From positions 62,001 through 126,000 of the forward strand of contig NZ_QLLT01000013.1 of the NCBI RefSeq assembly GCF_003259315.1: a stretch of 64,000 bases of DNA, given 5' to 3'. Positions within the stretch are counted from its first letter, which is position 1. Every line of letters begins with the position of its first letter. The translations under genes and the position numbers were made by a program. The notes beneath the pieces are model-generated. The model was not told where the DNA came from and ran no database searches. It saw only the letters and a list, made by a program, of their open reading frames with translations. The DNA is from Kitasatospora sp. SolWspMP-SS2h. GTDB taxonomy: Bacteria; Actinomycetota; Actinomycetes; Streptomycetales; Streptomycetaceae. Positions 16,534 through 24,344 of the stretch are shown here, piece by piece.

Positions 16534-17769
16534 ATGGCAGCGTTCCGCGTGGCGGTCGTCGACGCGTTCGGGGCGGCCTTCGGCCACGTCGACGCGTTCG
16601 GCGCGGTGGGCGGCGAGGTCGTCCAGGTGCAGAGCACGCCCGAACTCCCGTTCGGCGTGGACCCGGTGGACCCGGGGCGGTTCGGCCGCGTGCTGGTCCA
16701 CGACGGCGGGGTGGACGCCCTGGCCGAGCGGCTGGCGGCGCTGCGGCCGGTCGCGGTGCTGGCGGGCCGCGAGACCGGGGTGGAGCTGGCCGACGCGCTC
16801 TCCGAGCGGCTCGGGCTGCCCTCCAACGGCACCGCGGCCAGTGCGGCGCGCCGCGACAAGTACGTGCAGATCGAGACGCTCAAGGCCCGGGGCGTGCCCG
16901 GCATGCGCCAGCTGCGCACCGGCGACCCGGACGTGCTGCGTGCCTGGCACCGGCGGCTGGGCGGGACGGCGGTGGTCAAGCCGCTGCGCAGCTACTGGGG
17001 CGACGGCGTGTCGTTCTGCGACGCGCCCGGGGACTCGGTCGCGGCGCTGCACCGGCTGCGCGCCCGGGGGACGGTCCAGGGCGAGCCGATCGAGGAGGTG
17101 GTGGCCCAGGAGTACCTGGTCGGCACCGAGTACGTTCTCAACACGGTCAGCAGCGGCGGGACGCACCAGCTGACCGACGCCTGGCGCACCGAGCGGATCA
17201 CCGCCAACGGGGTGCGGGACCTGGTGGTGGCCCAGGTGCTGCTGCGCTGCGACGAGCCGCCGGTGCCCGAACTCGCCGCGTACGGCCGCCGGGTGCTGGA
17301 CGCGCTGGACATCCGGTACGGCGCCGCCCACCTGGAGGTCAAGCTGACGCCGGACGGCCCGCGGCTGGTCGAGGCGGGCGCCCGCATGTCGGGGCTGCCC
17401 TACTACACCGCCCGCCTGCTGGGCGAGGGCCAGTTGGAGTGGGTCGTGGACGCCTACGTCCGCCCGGAGCGCTTCCGGGCCCGGGCCGGCCGGGGGTACC
17501 GGCGGCGGCACGCGTTCGCCTGGGCCGCGCTGGTCGCCCCGGCGGCCGGGCGGCTGGTCCGCTACCGGGCGCTCGACCGGATCGCGGAGCTGGAGAGCTT
17601 CCGCGACCTCACCGTGCTGGTCGGCCCAGGCGACCCGATCAGCCCGACCACGTACGACCGGGGCTACCCGGCCACCCTCACCCTGGAGCACCCGGTGGAC
17701 GCGGTGCTCCAGCGCGACCTCAACACGGTGCGCCACCTCGACGGCGACGGGATGTACGAGATCGAGTGA
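16534..17769 (+). CDS. ATP-grasp domain ligase
   Basis: A 411-residue cytoplasmic ATP-grasp enzyme, expected to join a carboxylate to an amine or similar nucleophile through an acyl phosphate. An N-terminal Rossmann-like domain covers 1-105; the ATP-grasp core runs to about 300, with AVVKPLRSYWGDGVSF (nucleotide-binding Lys), the VVAQEYLVGTEY strand, and the metal-binding segment AAHLEVKLTPDGPRLVEAGARMSG. The strong AGGAGG RBS sits in the 9-bp gap after the haem protein, so the two form an operon. It resembles carnosine-synthase/peptide-ligase types; substrates unknown. Confidence 0.85.
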   Translation: MAAFRVAVVDAFGAAFGHVDAFGAVGGEVVQVQSTPELPFGVDPVDPGRFGRVLVHDGGVDALAERLAALRPVAVLAGRETGVELADALSERLGLPSNGTAASAARRDKYVQIETLKARGVPGMRQLRTGDPDVLRAWHRRLGGTAVVKPLRSYWGDGVSFCDAPGDSVAALHRLRARGTVQGEPIEEVVAQEYLVGTEYVLNTVSSGGTHQLTDAWRTERITANGVRDLVVAQVLLRCDEPPVPELAAYGRRVLDALDIRYGAAHLEVKLTPDGPRLVEAGARMSGLPYYTARLLGEGQLEWVVDAYVRPERFRARAGRGYRRRHAFAWAALVAPAAGRLVRYRALDRIAELESFRDLTVLVGPGDPISPTTYDRGYPATLTLEHPVDAVLQRDLNTVRHLDGDGMYEIE

Positions 17770-17817
17770 CGGGGCGCGGGGGTTCGGGGCTCGGGGCGGA
17801 CCGGCGGACCGGCGGGT

Positions 17818-18066
17818 TCAGAGGCCGAGGTCGGCCGCCAGGCAGGAGAACCGCACCGCCTGGCGGTCGGGGTCGTGGGCGTCGGCCGTCCGGTGCGGCG
17901 GCGGGACCGGGCGCTCCTCGACCAGGTCGGCGAGGGCGACCCGCTCCGGGAGCGCGCCGAACCGGGCCCGGCGGACCTCGGCGGCCCGCGCGTCGGCGTC
18001 CGGTCCGCGCACCCGCGCGTCGGCGTCCGGTCCGCCCGTCCGCCCCTCGGCGGCCGGGCCGCTCAC
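17818..18066 (-). CDS. Small hypothetical protein coupled to the hydrolase
   Basis: An 82-residue product starting at a GTG that overlaps the stop of the alpha/beta hydrolase (GTGA). Third codon positions are nearly all G or C, supporting real coding. The N-terminal third contains a repeated GPDADAR; the rest (ARFGALPERVALADLVEE...) looks like a folded domain, but I do not recognise it. Probably the last gene of the minus-strand unit that starts at 20169 or upstream. Confidence 0.55.
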   Translation of the reverse strand: MSGPAAEGRTGGPDADARVRGPDADARAAEVRRARFGALPERVALADLVEERPVPPPHRTADAHDPDRQAVRFSCLAADLGL

Positions 18067-19148
18067 GGCCGCGCCACCAGGTGGTCGGCGTCCACCACGG
18101 CCTGGGCGAACGCGGTCGGCGCCTCCTGCGGCGCGTTGTGGCCGATCCCGGCGAGCACCCGGTGCTCGTAGGCGCCGGTGAAGAACTTCCGGTAGGCCGT
18201 GCCGTCGGTGGAGGCCAGGAACGGGTCGAGGGCGGGGTCCAGGGTGATGGTCGGCACCGTGACGGGTGGCTGGGCGTCGAGCAGCCGCTCGTAGCGGTCG
18301 TAGCGGCGCTCGCCGTCGGCCAGGCCCAGCCGCCAGCGGTAGTTGTGGACCACGACGGCGGCGTAGTCGGGGTTCTCGAACGCGGCGGCGGTGCGCTCGA
18401 AGGTGGCCTCGTCGAAGTCCCAGGTCGGGGATACCTCATCCCACACCAGCCGGCCCAGGTCGTGCCGGTTCGCCTTGGTCTCCATGGCGACCCGGCCCCG
18501 GTCGGTGGCGAAGTAGTACTGGTACCACCAGGCCCGCTCGTACTTCGGCGGCAGCGGGGTGCGCTGCGCCGGGAGGTGGGTGACGAGGTAGCCGCTCACC
18601 GACACCAGCGCCTTGACCCGCTCCGGCCACAGCGCGGCGACGATGTCGGCGGTCCGCGAGCCCCAGTCGAAGCCGGCCAGCACCGCCCGGCGGATCCTCA
18701 GGGCGTCCATCAGGGCGACGACGTCGAGCGCGACCGCGGACTGCTGCCCGTTGCGGGGTGTGGTCGGCGACAGGAACGCGGTGGTGCCGTGGCCCCGCAG
18801 GTACGGCACGATCACCCGGTAGCCGGCGTCCGCGAGCAGCGGGGCCACGTCGACGAAGCTGTGGATGTCGTACGGCCAGCCGTGCAGGCAGATCACCACC
18901 GGGCCGTCCTTCGGGCCGGTCTCCGCGTAGCCGACGTCGAGCACGCCGGCCTGGACCCGCCTCAGGTCGGCGAACCCGGTGTGGGTGCCGGGGACGACGG
19001 CGGGGACGGTCGTGGCGGGGACGGTCGGGGCCGGGCCGGTCGGCCGGTCGTCGGCGGTGAGCGCGCCGGCCGCCGGGGCGGTGGCCGGGAGGGCGGTGGC
19101 GCCGACGCCGAGACCGACCGCGGTGGTGAAGGTGCGCCTGCTGATCAT
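18063..19148 (-). CDS. Secreted alpha/beta hydrolase (epoxide hydrolase-like)
   Basis: A 361-residue alpha/beta hydrolase with an N-terminal twin-arginine export signal (MISRRTFTTAVGLGVG, cleavage near residue 28). The oxyanion-hole motif HGWP lies near residue 90, and the nucleophile elbow is GFDWGSR near residue 158, so the nucleophile is Asp, as in epoxide hydrolases and haloalkane dehalogenases. The general-base His is in GIGHNAPQE near residue 340. It follows the truncated LAL regulator by 67 bp on the same strand, suggesting co-transcription. Substrate unknown. Confidence 0.9.
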   Translation of the reverse strand: MISRRTFTTAVGLGVGATALPATAPAAGALTADDRPTGPAPTVPATTVPAVVPGTHTGFADLRRVQAGVLDVGYAETGPKDGPVVICLHGWPYDIHSFVDVAPLLADAGYRVIVPYLRGHGTTAFLSPTTPRNGQQSAVALDVVALMDALRIRRAVLAGFDWGSRTADIVAALWPERVKALVSVSGYLVTHLPAQRTPLPPKYERAWWYQYYFATDRGRVAMETKANRHDLGRLVWDEVSPTWDFDEATFERTAAAFENPDYAAVVVHNYRWRLGLADGERRYDRYERLLDAQPPVTVPTITLDPALDPFLASTDGTAYRKFFTGAYEHRVLAGIGHNAPQEAPTAFAQAVVDADHLVARP

Positions 19149-19215
19149 TTCCGGTCCTTTCCGGAGGCGCGCGGCGCCCCGGGGCGAGGGGGAGGGAGGG
19201 GGAGGTGACGGGCGG

Positions 19216-20169
19216 TCAGCCCGCGTGGCGGGTCAGCGCGTCGCGCAGGGCCGCCCGGCTGGTGACGCTCAGTTTGGGGAAGACGCGGTACAGGTGCGAG
19301 CTGACGGTGCGCGGCGACAGGTGCATCCGGGCGCCGATCTGCTTGTTCGTCAGGCCGCTGGCGGCCAGGTCGGCGATGCGGCGTTCCTGCCAGGTCAGCG
19401 CGCCCGGCGCCGGGGGCGGGGTCCGGGGTGGCGTCCCGGCGAGCCGCAGGTGGCGGGCCGTGGGCTCGTCGGGGAGGGCCGCGATCGGCAGTTCGGGCAG
19501 GGCGGCGGCGTCGAACCGGGACGGCAGGCCGGGGCGGACCGCGACCAGCAGCCGCACCGGACGGCCCGTCAGGCGGCGGCCGACGAAGCCGCAGACGTCG
19601 GCGCTGGCCTCGTCCAGCCACTGCCCGTCGTCGAGGACCAGCAGCAGCGGACGCCGCTCGGTGGCGAGGGCCAGCAGGCGCAGCACCGCGATGCCGAGCG
19701 TCATGACCGAGGGCGGGCCGCAGTCCGGGGCACCGCCCGGGCCGCCGTCCGAGCCGGCGCGCGCACCACCGCGCGGGCCGCCGAACACGGTGTCGAACGC
19801 GGTGCGGGCCGCCTCGTCCAGCCGTGCGGCGTCGGCGAGCAGCGGGTGGAGCAGCTGGTGCAGCCCGGCCCAGGGCAGCGCCGACTCCACCTCGACGCCG
19901 GCCGCCCGGACGACGGTGTGGCCCTCCCGCTCGGCGAGGGCGGCGGCGTGGCCCAGCAGCGCGGCCCGGTCGGCGTCCGCCGCTCCGCGCAGCACCAGGG
20001 CCCGGCCGGCGGCGGACGTCACGAACGCCGTCAGCTGCGCCCGCCCGGCCTCGCGGCCCGCCGCCGCCACCGCCGTCACCGCCGTCACCGGTCCCGCCGT
20101 CGTCGCGGTGCCGGCGCACCGCCCGCAGCCGCCCGCGCCCGCCCCGCCCGTGCCGCCCATGCCGCTCAC
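19216..20169 (-). CDS. Truncated LAL-type LuxR regulator
   Basis: A 317-residue protein with the ends of a LAL regulator but not its middle. An ATPase-like N-terminal half (RALVLRGAADADRAALLGHA in place of Walker A; LLLVLDDGQWLD as Walker B) runs to about residue 235 and leads straight into a LuxR HTH (about 255-310, LTWQERRIADLAASGLTNKQIGARMHLSPRTVSSHLYRVF). The usual 500-residue sensor region is absent, and the Walker A lacks the Lys and Gly pattern, so ATP binding is doubtful. The HTH is intact. Start could be 20169 or 20160. It may control the hydrolase downstream. Confidence 0.8.
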   Translation of the reverse strand: MSGMGGTGGAGAGGCGRCAGTATTAGPVTAVTAVAAAGREAGRAQLTAFVTSAAGRALVLRGAADADRAALLGHAAALAEREGHTVVRAAGVEVESALPWAGLHQLLHPLLADAARLDEAARTAFDTVFGGPRGGARAGSDGGPGGAPDCGPPSVMTLGIAVLRLLALATERRPLLLVLDDGQWLDEASADVCGFVGRRLTGRPVRLLVAVRPGLPSRFDAAALPELPIAALPDEPTARHLRLAGTPPRTPPPAPGALTWQERRIADLAASGLTNKQIGARMHLSPRTVSSHLYRVFPKLSVTSRAALRDALTRHAG

Positions 20170-20179
20170 GCCGGCCCAC

Positions 20180-20785
20180 TCAGCGGCCGAGGCCGGCCGC
20201 GCGCGCCATGTGGGCGGCGTACCAGGCGGGCCGGTTCGGGTCGGCGTGGCCGAGTTCGGCCTCGTGCGCGCCGTGGGCGGTCGCGGCGTCGCGGAGCGCC
20301 GATTCGAGTGCGTCGGCGGAGCGGTACACCACGTGGTCGATCCGGCCGGGGCGCCGCTCGGTGACCTCCTGGAGGACGAAGGTGTTGCCGTCCGGGTCGG
20401 CGAACGAGGCGAACGAGCCGTACGACTGCCGCTCCGGGTGCGGGCCGGTGACCCGCTCGGCGGTGCCGGCGTGGTGGAAGACCCCGCCCGCGTCGTGGAA
20501 CACCTCGCTGACCTCGACCCCGGCCGCCGCCAGCTCGGCGCGGGCCGCGACGACGTCGTCCACCACCAGGTGCACGCCGTGCTCGGAGCCCGGGGCAGCG
20601 GCGGTCACGCCGCTGCCGACGATCAGCGACGCGGCCGAGCCGGGCGGGGTCAGGTGCACCACCCGGAAGCCGCCGGGGCCGGTGCGGTCGACGTCCTCGC
20701 GGAACCCGATCCGGGTCCAGAACTCCTTGGCCCGGTCCACGTCCGAGACCGGGACGACCACGACCTCGATCTTGAATTCCACCAT
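20180..20785 (-). CDS. VOC (glyoxalase/bleomycin-resistance fold) protein
   Basis: A 201-residue vicinal-oxygen-chelate protein. Residues 1-130 make one paired beta-alpha-beta-beta-beta unit (VPVSDVDRAKEFWTRIGF, then HGVHLVVDDVVAARAEL, then FADPDGNTFVLQEV), and the last 60 residues form a helical tail. The VOC fold covers dioxygenases, glyoxalases and resistance proteins, so the activity cannot be assigned. The ATG at 20785 has a GAGGAG RBS; longer frames upstream are shadows. It is divergent from an SRPBCC gene across a large inverted repeat and ends 10 bp before the truncated LAL gene. Confidence 0.88.
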   Translation of the reverse strand: MVEFKIEVVVVPVSDVDRAKEFWTRIGFREDVDRTGPGGFRVVHLTPPGSAASLIVGSGVTAAAPGSEHGVHLVVDDVVAARAELAAAGVEVSEVFHDAGGVFHHAGTAERVTGPHPERQSYGSFASFADPDGNTFVLQEVTERRPGRIDHVVYRSADALESALRDAATAHGAHEAELGHADPNRPAWYAAHMARAAGLGR

Positions 20786-20856
20786 CGTCGGCTCCTCTGC
20801 GGCCCGGGACGCCGGTCGGCGTCCCACCGACCACGATCCCCGGACCGCGGGCCCGT

Positions 20857-20966
20857 CGAGCCGGTGGCGGACCCTGGTCCCCCGGGTCCCGTACCCGGGC
20901 CGGGGCACGGGTACGGGACCCGGGTCGGGCACGGGTCGGCCCGGGCCAGGGTCCGGCACCGGCTCG
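20857..20966. repeat. 110-bp nested inverted repeat in a divergent promoter
   Basis: Outer arms 20857-20877 and 20946-20966 pair at 20 of 21 positions (GAGCCGGTGGCGGACCCTGG against CCAGGGTCCGGCACCGGCTC). Inside is a perfect 17-bp pair, 20881-20897 (CCCGGGTCCCGTACCCG) and 20908-20924, around a 10-nt loop. It sits between the divergent VOC (start 20785) and SRPBCC (start 21038) genes, so it is not a simple terminator. It may be a compound operator, a cruciform, or a small inserted palindromic element. Confidence 0.85.
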
Positions 20967-21037
20967 GCGGGGTGCGGGCACCGGGCAGTCTGGGGGACGT
21001 CCGGCAGACCGACGCGAGGAGCGCAGGGAGAAACCCC

Positions 21038-21493
21038 ATGGCAACCATCCACTTCACCGAACGGACCCTGGCCACCCAGGAACAGTTCGTGGCCTGCCTC
21101 ACCGACTTCACCCCGGGCCGCCGGGAGCTGTTCCCCAACAGCGCCGACGAGTTCCTCCGGGTCCACTCGGAGGGCCCCGACCACGCCGAGGTCACCGAGG
21201 GCTCCGGCGGCGTCTGGGAACGGCTGCGCTACGACTGGTCCGACCCGCACCGCGTGGTGATGACCACGGTCGACTCCAACCTCTGGGGCGGCGCCTCGGG
21301 CCACACCTACGCCTTCACCCCGCTGCCCGACGGCACGACCCGGCTGGACGCGGTGGTGGTCCGCGAGGGCAAGAACCTCAAGGGCCGGATCACCGGCCTG
21401 CTGCTGGGCAGTGTCGGCAGGGGCGTCCTGGGCGGCGCGCTGAAGAAGACCGTCGCGGCGGTGGAGTCCCGCCACCGGCTGACCCGGGCCTGA
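21038..21493 (+). CDS. SRPBCC-family protein
   Basis: A 151-residue protein of the START/SRPBCC (polyketide cyclase-like) fold, with a hydrophobic ligand cavity. The pattern seen is an N-terminal strand (IHFTERTLATQEQFVACLTDF), the YDWSDPHRVVMTTVDSN strand pair, HTYAFTPLPDGTTRLDAVV, and a long C-terminal helix (LGGALKKTVAAVESRH). The ATG has a CAGGGAG RBS. It is divergent from the VOC gene; the two may be co-controlled by the palindrome between them. Ligand unknown. Downstream (about 21538-21565) is a run of tandem GGGCC units. Confidence 0.85.
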   Translation: MATIHFTERTLATQEQFVACLTDFTPGRRELFPNSADEFLRVHSEGPDHAEVTEGSGGVWERLRYDWSDPHRVVMTTVDSNLWGGASGHTYAFTPLPDGTTRLDAVVVREGKNLKGRITGLLLGSVGRGVLGGALKKTVAAVESRHRLTRA

Positions 21494-21586
21494 CCCGCCC
21501 CTGAGCCGGGCCCGACCCGTACTCGATCCGAACGCCCCGCCGGGCCGGGCCGGGCCGGGCCGGACGGCGGCGCGGCCGGGGCGGGC

Positions 21587-22399
21587 TCAGGCCAGGCGGG
21601 TGAGCAGGATGCGACCGCCCTCGTACACGCCGCCGTCGATGGCGACGACCCGGTCCTCGGCGTAGCGCAGCGCCTCCCGGACGTGCTCCGAGGGGATGCC
21701 GAAGTGCTTGGTGAGGGTGCTGTGCCCGTGCACCAGGACGGTGCCGCCCAGGGCGTCCAGCATCCGGGCGACCGGGTCGCCGGGGTCGGTGGAGCGGGCG
21801 TCGCGGAAGGAGCCGCGGGAGCTCATCCGACGGCTGAACTCCAGCCAGGCGCCGGGGCGTTCGTCGGCCAGGGCGGTGGCGGCGGCGTGGTTGACGGCGG
21901 CGATCCCGGTGCCGAGTTCGAGGTACTGGGTGGTATCGGAGTGCACCAGCAGGTGGTCGTCGACCAGGACGGCGGCGGGGAGGGCGGCGAGCCAGGCCAG
22001 GTGGTCGGAGGTCAGCCGGCGCAGGTCCCGCTCCTGCCCGCCGAACCGGGCCCAGCCGCCGTGGAACCCGCCGGGCTGGCTCCACCCGGGTACGGGCGCG
22101 GTGCCGAAGCGGTGGGCGGCGAGCAGTTGCACCTCGTGGTTGCCCAGCAGCGCCCCCACCCGGCCGCCGGCGTCCGCGGCCTGCTCGGCGAGCCGCCGGA
22201 CGTCCTCGATCACCCCGATCCCGTCCGGCCCCCGGTCGACGTAGTCCCCCAGCAGCCACAGCCGGGCCCGTCCGCCGGTCCAGTCCCCGTCCCCGCCGGT
22301 CAGCCCCGCCTCCCGCAGTGCGTCGCGGAACTCCGTGCGGTGACCGTGGATGTCGGCGGCGGCGTACAGCGGGGCGGGGGAAGCCGGGGAAGGGGACAC
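21587..22399 (-). CDS. Calcineurin-like metallophosphoesterase
   Basis: A 270-residue cytoplasmic phosphoesterase with all dinuclear-metal motifs: DIHGH (about 16-20), GDYVDRGPD (about 51-59), GNHE (about 86-89), VHSD (about 152) and VHGHST (about 225). The arrangement resembles Ser/Thr phosphatase or ApaH-like enzymes. Convergent with the SRPBCC gene. Substrate (phosphoprotein, nucleotide or other phosphoester) cannot be decided. Confidence 0.9.
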   Translation of the reverse strand: MSPSPASPAPLYAAADIHGHRTEFRDALREAGLTGGDGDWTGGRARLWLLGDYVDRGPDGIGVIEDVRRLAEQAADAGGRVGALLGNHEVQLLAAHRFGTAPVPGWSQPGGFHGGWARFGGQERDLRRLTSDHLAWLAALPAAVLVDDHLLVHSDTTQYLELGTGIAAVNHAAATALADERPGAWLEFSRRMSSRGSFRDARSTDPGDPVARMLDALGGTVLVHGHSTLTKHFGIPSEHVREALRYAEDRVVAIDGGVYEGGRILLTRLA

Positions 22400-22623
22400 G
22401 GCCGGGACGCTACCAGGAGGGCGGCGTCCCGGTTCGGCCGGGCCGACGGCCGTCCGCCCGTTTTGGCGCCCTTTTCGACGGTGGGTCCCGCTTTACCCGG
22501 GAGCCTTTTCTTCGGGCTCTCGAATCGGTGGGAGAACCGGGGCGACCGGAAGGGCCGGACTCCGGTACGGTACGTCAACCGATTGACTCTTTATGCACAC
22601 CTTATGTCCAGTTTGGGATTTCT

Positions 22624-23184
22624 GTGAACATTGACTTCAGCCTCGACCCGGGCTTCTCCTGGTACGTCGTCCTGCTGATGATCAGCGGTCTGATAACGAT
22701 CTGCACCGCTCTCGTGCCCGCCTCCGGCCTGAGCACCGGCCTGCGGATCTTCAGCGGCCTCGCCGGCGCCGCGTTCTTCGGCTACGGCGTCTACCTCGCT
22801 TTCTTCTTCGAGGGCGGCGAGTACTTCATCATCTTCAAGGCGTTCATCGTTCCGATCGTGCTGGTCGCCAACTTCGTCCGGTCGATGATGAACCGCGCCA
22901 AGGGCACCCCGGTCCCCCCGCAGGGCCAGGTCCCGTACCCGGGCCAGGCGCCCTTCCAGGGGCAGGCCCTCTACCCGGGCCAGGCTCCGTACCAGGGGCA
23001 GGCTCCGTACCAGGGGCAGGCTCCGCAGCAGGCCCAGGCCCAGCCGCCGTACCCGGTCCAGATCCCGGCCCAGCCGCAGGCCCCGGTGCAGGCGCAGGCG
23101 CAGGCCCCGCAGCAGATCCCGGCTCAGCCGACGGCTCCGGTCCAGCCGGCGGCCGGTGCCGTGGGCACCGAGCACAGCGCCTGA
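22624..23184 (+). CDS. Three-helix membrane protein with Pro/Gln-rich repeat tail
   Basis: A 186-residue membrane protein of unknown function. Three hydrophobic segments (about 12-32, 40-62, 68-90) are followed by a 90-residue low-complexity tail built from YPGQAPYQGQAP-like and PQAP/QAQAP repeats. Base composition upstream (22440-22620) is less GC-rich than the neighbours. The GTG start is chosen because the hydrophobic domain begins there; its RBS is weak (GGGA about 6 bp upstream). Many streptomycete membrane proteins carry such proline-rich cytoplasmic tails. Confidence 0.7.
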   Translation: MNIDFSLDPGFSWYVVLLMISGLITICTALVPASGLSTGLRIFSGLAGAAFFGYGVYLAFFFEGGEYFIIFKAFIVPIVLVANFVRSMMNRAKGTPVPPQGQVPYPGQAPFQGQALYPGQAPYQGQAPYQGQAPQQAQAQPPYPVQIPAQPQAPVQAQAQAPQQIPAQPTAPVQPAAGAVGTEHSA

Positions 23185-23397
23185 CGGCTCGGCCACCGCG
23201 CCACGAAGCACTGTTCACCGAAGCGCCGTCCCGCCGCCGTGCGGGGCGGCGTTCGCGGTTCCCGGCCGGGGCCGGTGCGGCGCGGGAGGGGCGGCGGGCC
23301 TTCAAGGTCCTTGCGGGGCGGGGCCGTTGACGGACTTTACGTGGTCATGGATAGTCTCACGCGCGGGAGCGCCCCGCCGGTCGGAGGGGGTGTCGGG

Positions 23398-24228
23398 ATG
23401 GGAGTCCACGGGGTGGCGGCGGCCGGTGCGCGGGCGGCGCGGGTCGATCCGCTGCTGGCCGACCGGGTCGTCGAGGCACTGCTCCTCGTCGGTCTGCCCG
23501 TCGCGCACGGCGGCCACGGGCCCGGCGTCCACCTGTTCGCCACCGGCGGCGCGGCCGGGGACGGGTGCGGGGACGGGGACGGGGTCGATCCGGACCGCTG
23601 GCCGCTGACGCTGCGCTGGCTCTGCTCCGCCCGGCTGGAGGACGCCGCCGCGGCGGCCGGGGCGGACAGCCCGTGGCCCCGGACCCGGCAGGTGGTGGCG
23701 GACAGCGTCGAGACCGCGCTCGCCGAACTGCTGCCCGCCCTCGGTCTGGCCGCCGTCCGCGAGACGCCCGAGGGCCCGACCCGGGTCGGGCCGGCCGACC
23801 CCGCCGCAGCAGCCGCCGCACCGGTCTCGACCGTCCCGCCGACGGACCCGGCACCGCACCTTCCCGCCGAGACCCTGGCCGCCGTCCGCCGCAGCGCCGC
23901 GCTCGCGGGCCTCCCGCTGGCCCGGCACCCCCGCGCGGCCGGTGTCGCACTCACCACCTGCCCGCCCGTACCGGGCGCACCGGACGCAGTGCTCACCCCC
24001 GGCGTCCCGGACGTCGTGGACGTGGCCTGGCACCCGTCCCCGCGGCTGCCCGGCGCCCCGGCGGTGTCGACCGCCGTGCGGGAGGCCATGCACCACGCGG
24101 TCGGCTCCGCGCTCACCGCCTGCGGCCTGCGCACCTCCTGGCACCGTCCCCCGGACAGCCCCCCGCACCTGCACGCCGACGCCCCCGGCACCTCCGCCGC
24201 CTCCGCCCCGGCCGCCGCCGCCCGCTGA
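23398..24228 (+). CDS. Hypothetical cytoplasmic protein
   Basis: A 276-residue protein with no signal peptide or membrane segment and no family I recognise. It is rich in Ala, Pro and Gly, with a few hydrophobic stretches (LLADRVVEALLLVGLPV near the start) and Trp-containing patches (DRWPLTLRWLCSARLEDAA). ATG 23398 is chosen for its GGAGGGGG RBS 7 bp upstream; an in-frame ATG at 23347 would add 17 residues. Third positions support coding on this strand. Ends before a strong shared terminator. Confidence 0.65.
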   Translation: MGVHGVAAAGARAARVDPLLADRVVEALLLVGLPVAHGGHGPGVHLFATGGAAGDGCGDGDGVDPDRWPLTLRWLCSARLEDAAAAAGADSPWPRTRQVVADSVETALAELLPALGLAAVRETPEGPTRVGPADPAAAAAAPVSTVPPTDPAPHLPAETLAAVRRSAALAGLPLARHPRAAGVALTTCPPVPGAPDAVLTPGVPDVVDVAWHPSPRLPGAPAVSTAVREAMHHAVGSALTACGLRTSWHRPPDSPPHLHADAPGTSAASAPAAAAR

Positions 24229-24251
24229 GCCGTCCGCCCCGGGACGCGGAC

Positions 24252-24295
24252 CGGCCCCGGCCGGGCGGAGTGGTTCCTCCGTCCGGCCGGGGCCG
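24252..24295. terminator. 19-bp stem between convergent genes
   Basis: CGGCCCCGGCCGGGCGGAG (24252-24270) pairs with 24277-24295 at 18 of 19 positions around a 6-nt loop. It lies between the plus-strand hypothetical gene (stop 24228) and the minus-strand GH87 gene (stop 24345) and probably serves both. Confidence 0.8.
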
Positions 24296-24344
24296 TCGCA
24301 CCGGTTAGGCGAACTGCGCGAACTGCGCGGGGCGCCGGGAGCGG

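Noticed and set aside
13471..17736. 1421-codon minus-strand open frame antisense to the esterase, haem protein and ATP-grasp genes
   Set aside because: Composition is shadow-like (Arg, His, Gln, Gly), with no recognisable domain. The plus-strand genes have RBSs and catalytic motifs.
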